Positions 63,659-64,000 of a stretch of 64,000 nucleotides of DNA are shown here, piece by piece. Position numbers and translations under genes: made by a program. The stretch is taken from positions 1,426,001 to 1,490,000 of the forward strand of contig OX621172.1 in the NCBI GenBank assembly GCA_951640195.1, written 5' to 3'. This stretch comes from Porpolomopsis calyptriformis. Taxonomy: Eukaryota; Basidiomycota; Agaricomycetes; Agaricales; Hygrophoraceae. A model generated the notes under the pieces. It made no database searches, was not told where the DNA came from, and was given only the letters and a program-made list of their open reading frames with translations. Every line of letters starts with the position of its first letter. Within the stretch, counting starts at the first letter, position 1.

Positions 63659-64000
63659 AATGGTTTTGACTCGTTCATCATCTACTATCCCTCACCCTGC
63701 TATCCCTCCCTCCCAGGAAGGCTCTCTCCCTCCTGTCCCAGCTCCCTTCCATAATGAGATGGTTGACCCTACTCAAGAAGAAGAACAAGAAGAAGAACAA
63801 GTGGGTCCCTCTCACTCAAAAGGGAAAGGTCAAGTTGAGGACAATAATGAGGATGAAGAAGAAGATCCACATGTATCCTTCAAAACCATGAAGCAGGATT
63901 ATCAACAATTGCTGCAGGTCCAACAAGACCAAGCACAAGCAAGTCATAGAATTGAACAACAACTTCAAATATTGATGGCCAACCTCATAGGCCCCCAACC
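63659..64000 (+). CDS. gag: Gag of gypsy B'' (N-terminus, runs off the window)
   Basis: It starts MVLTRSSSTIPHPAIPPSQE at 63659, the same start as in element B. The frame stays open to the window edge with the acidic run and the QQDQAQASHRIEQQLQ helix. It is less CpG-depleted than B' but more than B. It is partial, so intactness cannot be judged. Confidence 0.85.

Noticed and set aside
1..64000. tRNA, rRNA or ordinary housekeeping genes
   Set aside because: I read both strands for conserved host proteins and cloverleaf-like blocks and found none I could support; everything recognisable is mobile-element derived.

Overview
The window looks like a gene-poor, repeat-packed block of a filamentous fungal genome, most likely a basidiomycete of the mushroom class (Agaricomycetes). 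The evidence is a decayed KDZ/Plavaka-type DNA transposon carrying a DUF6698-like gene, Tnp2-type (CACTA-like) transposase relics, chromodomain Ty3/gypsy elements, Ty1/copia elements, and a gypsy clade with an F-[IV]-D-[DN]-x-P-I-K-G-P reverse-transcriptase motif. I saw no ordinary host gene, tRNA, rRNA or CRISPR array.

Layout. 1-455: 3' end and LTR of a gypsy element (family C). 456-2377: broken copia pol (minus) with a solo copia LTR. 2378-3377: a 1-kb LTR of family D. 3378-10086: an inverted patchwork of a decayed gypsy (family H/C') and a Tnp2 transposase. 10087 onward is a nest. Gypsy B' (10087) received gypsy A (11567-18253) and a copia element (18304-39282). The copia received a family-D solo LTR (18628-26627), itself split by gypsy B (19158-26141), and a KDZ DNA transposon (27237-34685). 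39283-40276: about 1 kb of unassigned sequence between two inverted copia elements. 40277-46397: copia on the minus strand. 46398-56047: large gypsy D on the minus strand with two solo copia LTRs. 56045-57540: the rest of a Tnp2 transposase. 58039-59105: a small LTR and an unrecognised ORF. 59409-63119: gypsy F, related to D. 63120-64000: another gypsy B start, running off the window.

Elements A and B are young and complete in structure. They have near-identical LTRs, 5-bp target duplications, gag, a -1 frameshift site overlapping the gag stop, pol (protease, RT, RNase H, integrase, chromodomain) and a third ORF. The RNA start inside the LTR is complementary to the primer-binding site, so they appear to self-prime as Tf1/sushi elements do. 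The third ORF, possibly driven by its own TATA box, begins with a peptide resembling the histone H3 tail around Lys9 (ARKSTG), while pol ends in a chromodomain with a complete aromatic cage. This chromodomain/H3-mimic pairing is the most interesting system in the window.

Older copies are depleted of CpG and carry CGA-to-TGA stops, as expected if repeats are cytosine-methylated and decay by deamination. Mismatched flanks around both copia elements and a reconstructable inversion at 3.6-7.8 kb show that the nest has also been rearranged, or that parts are misassembled.
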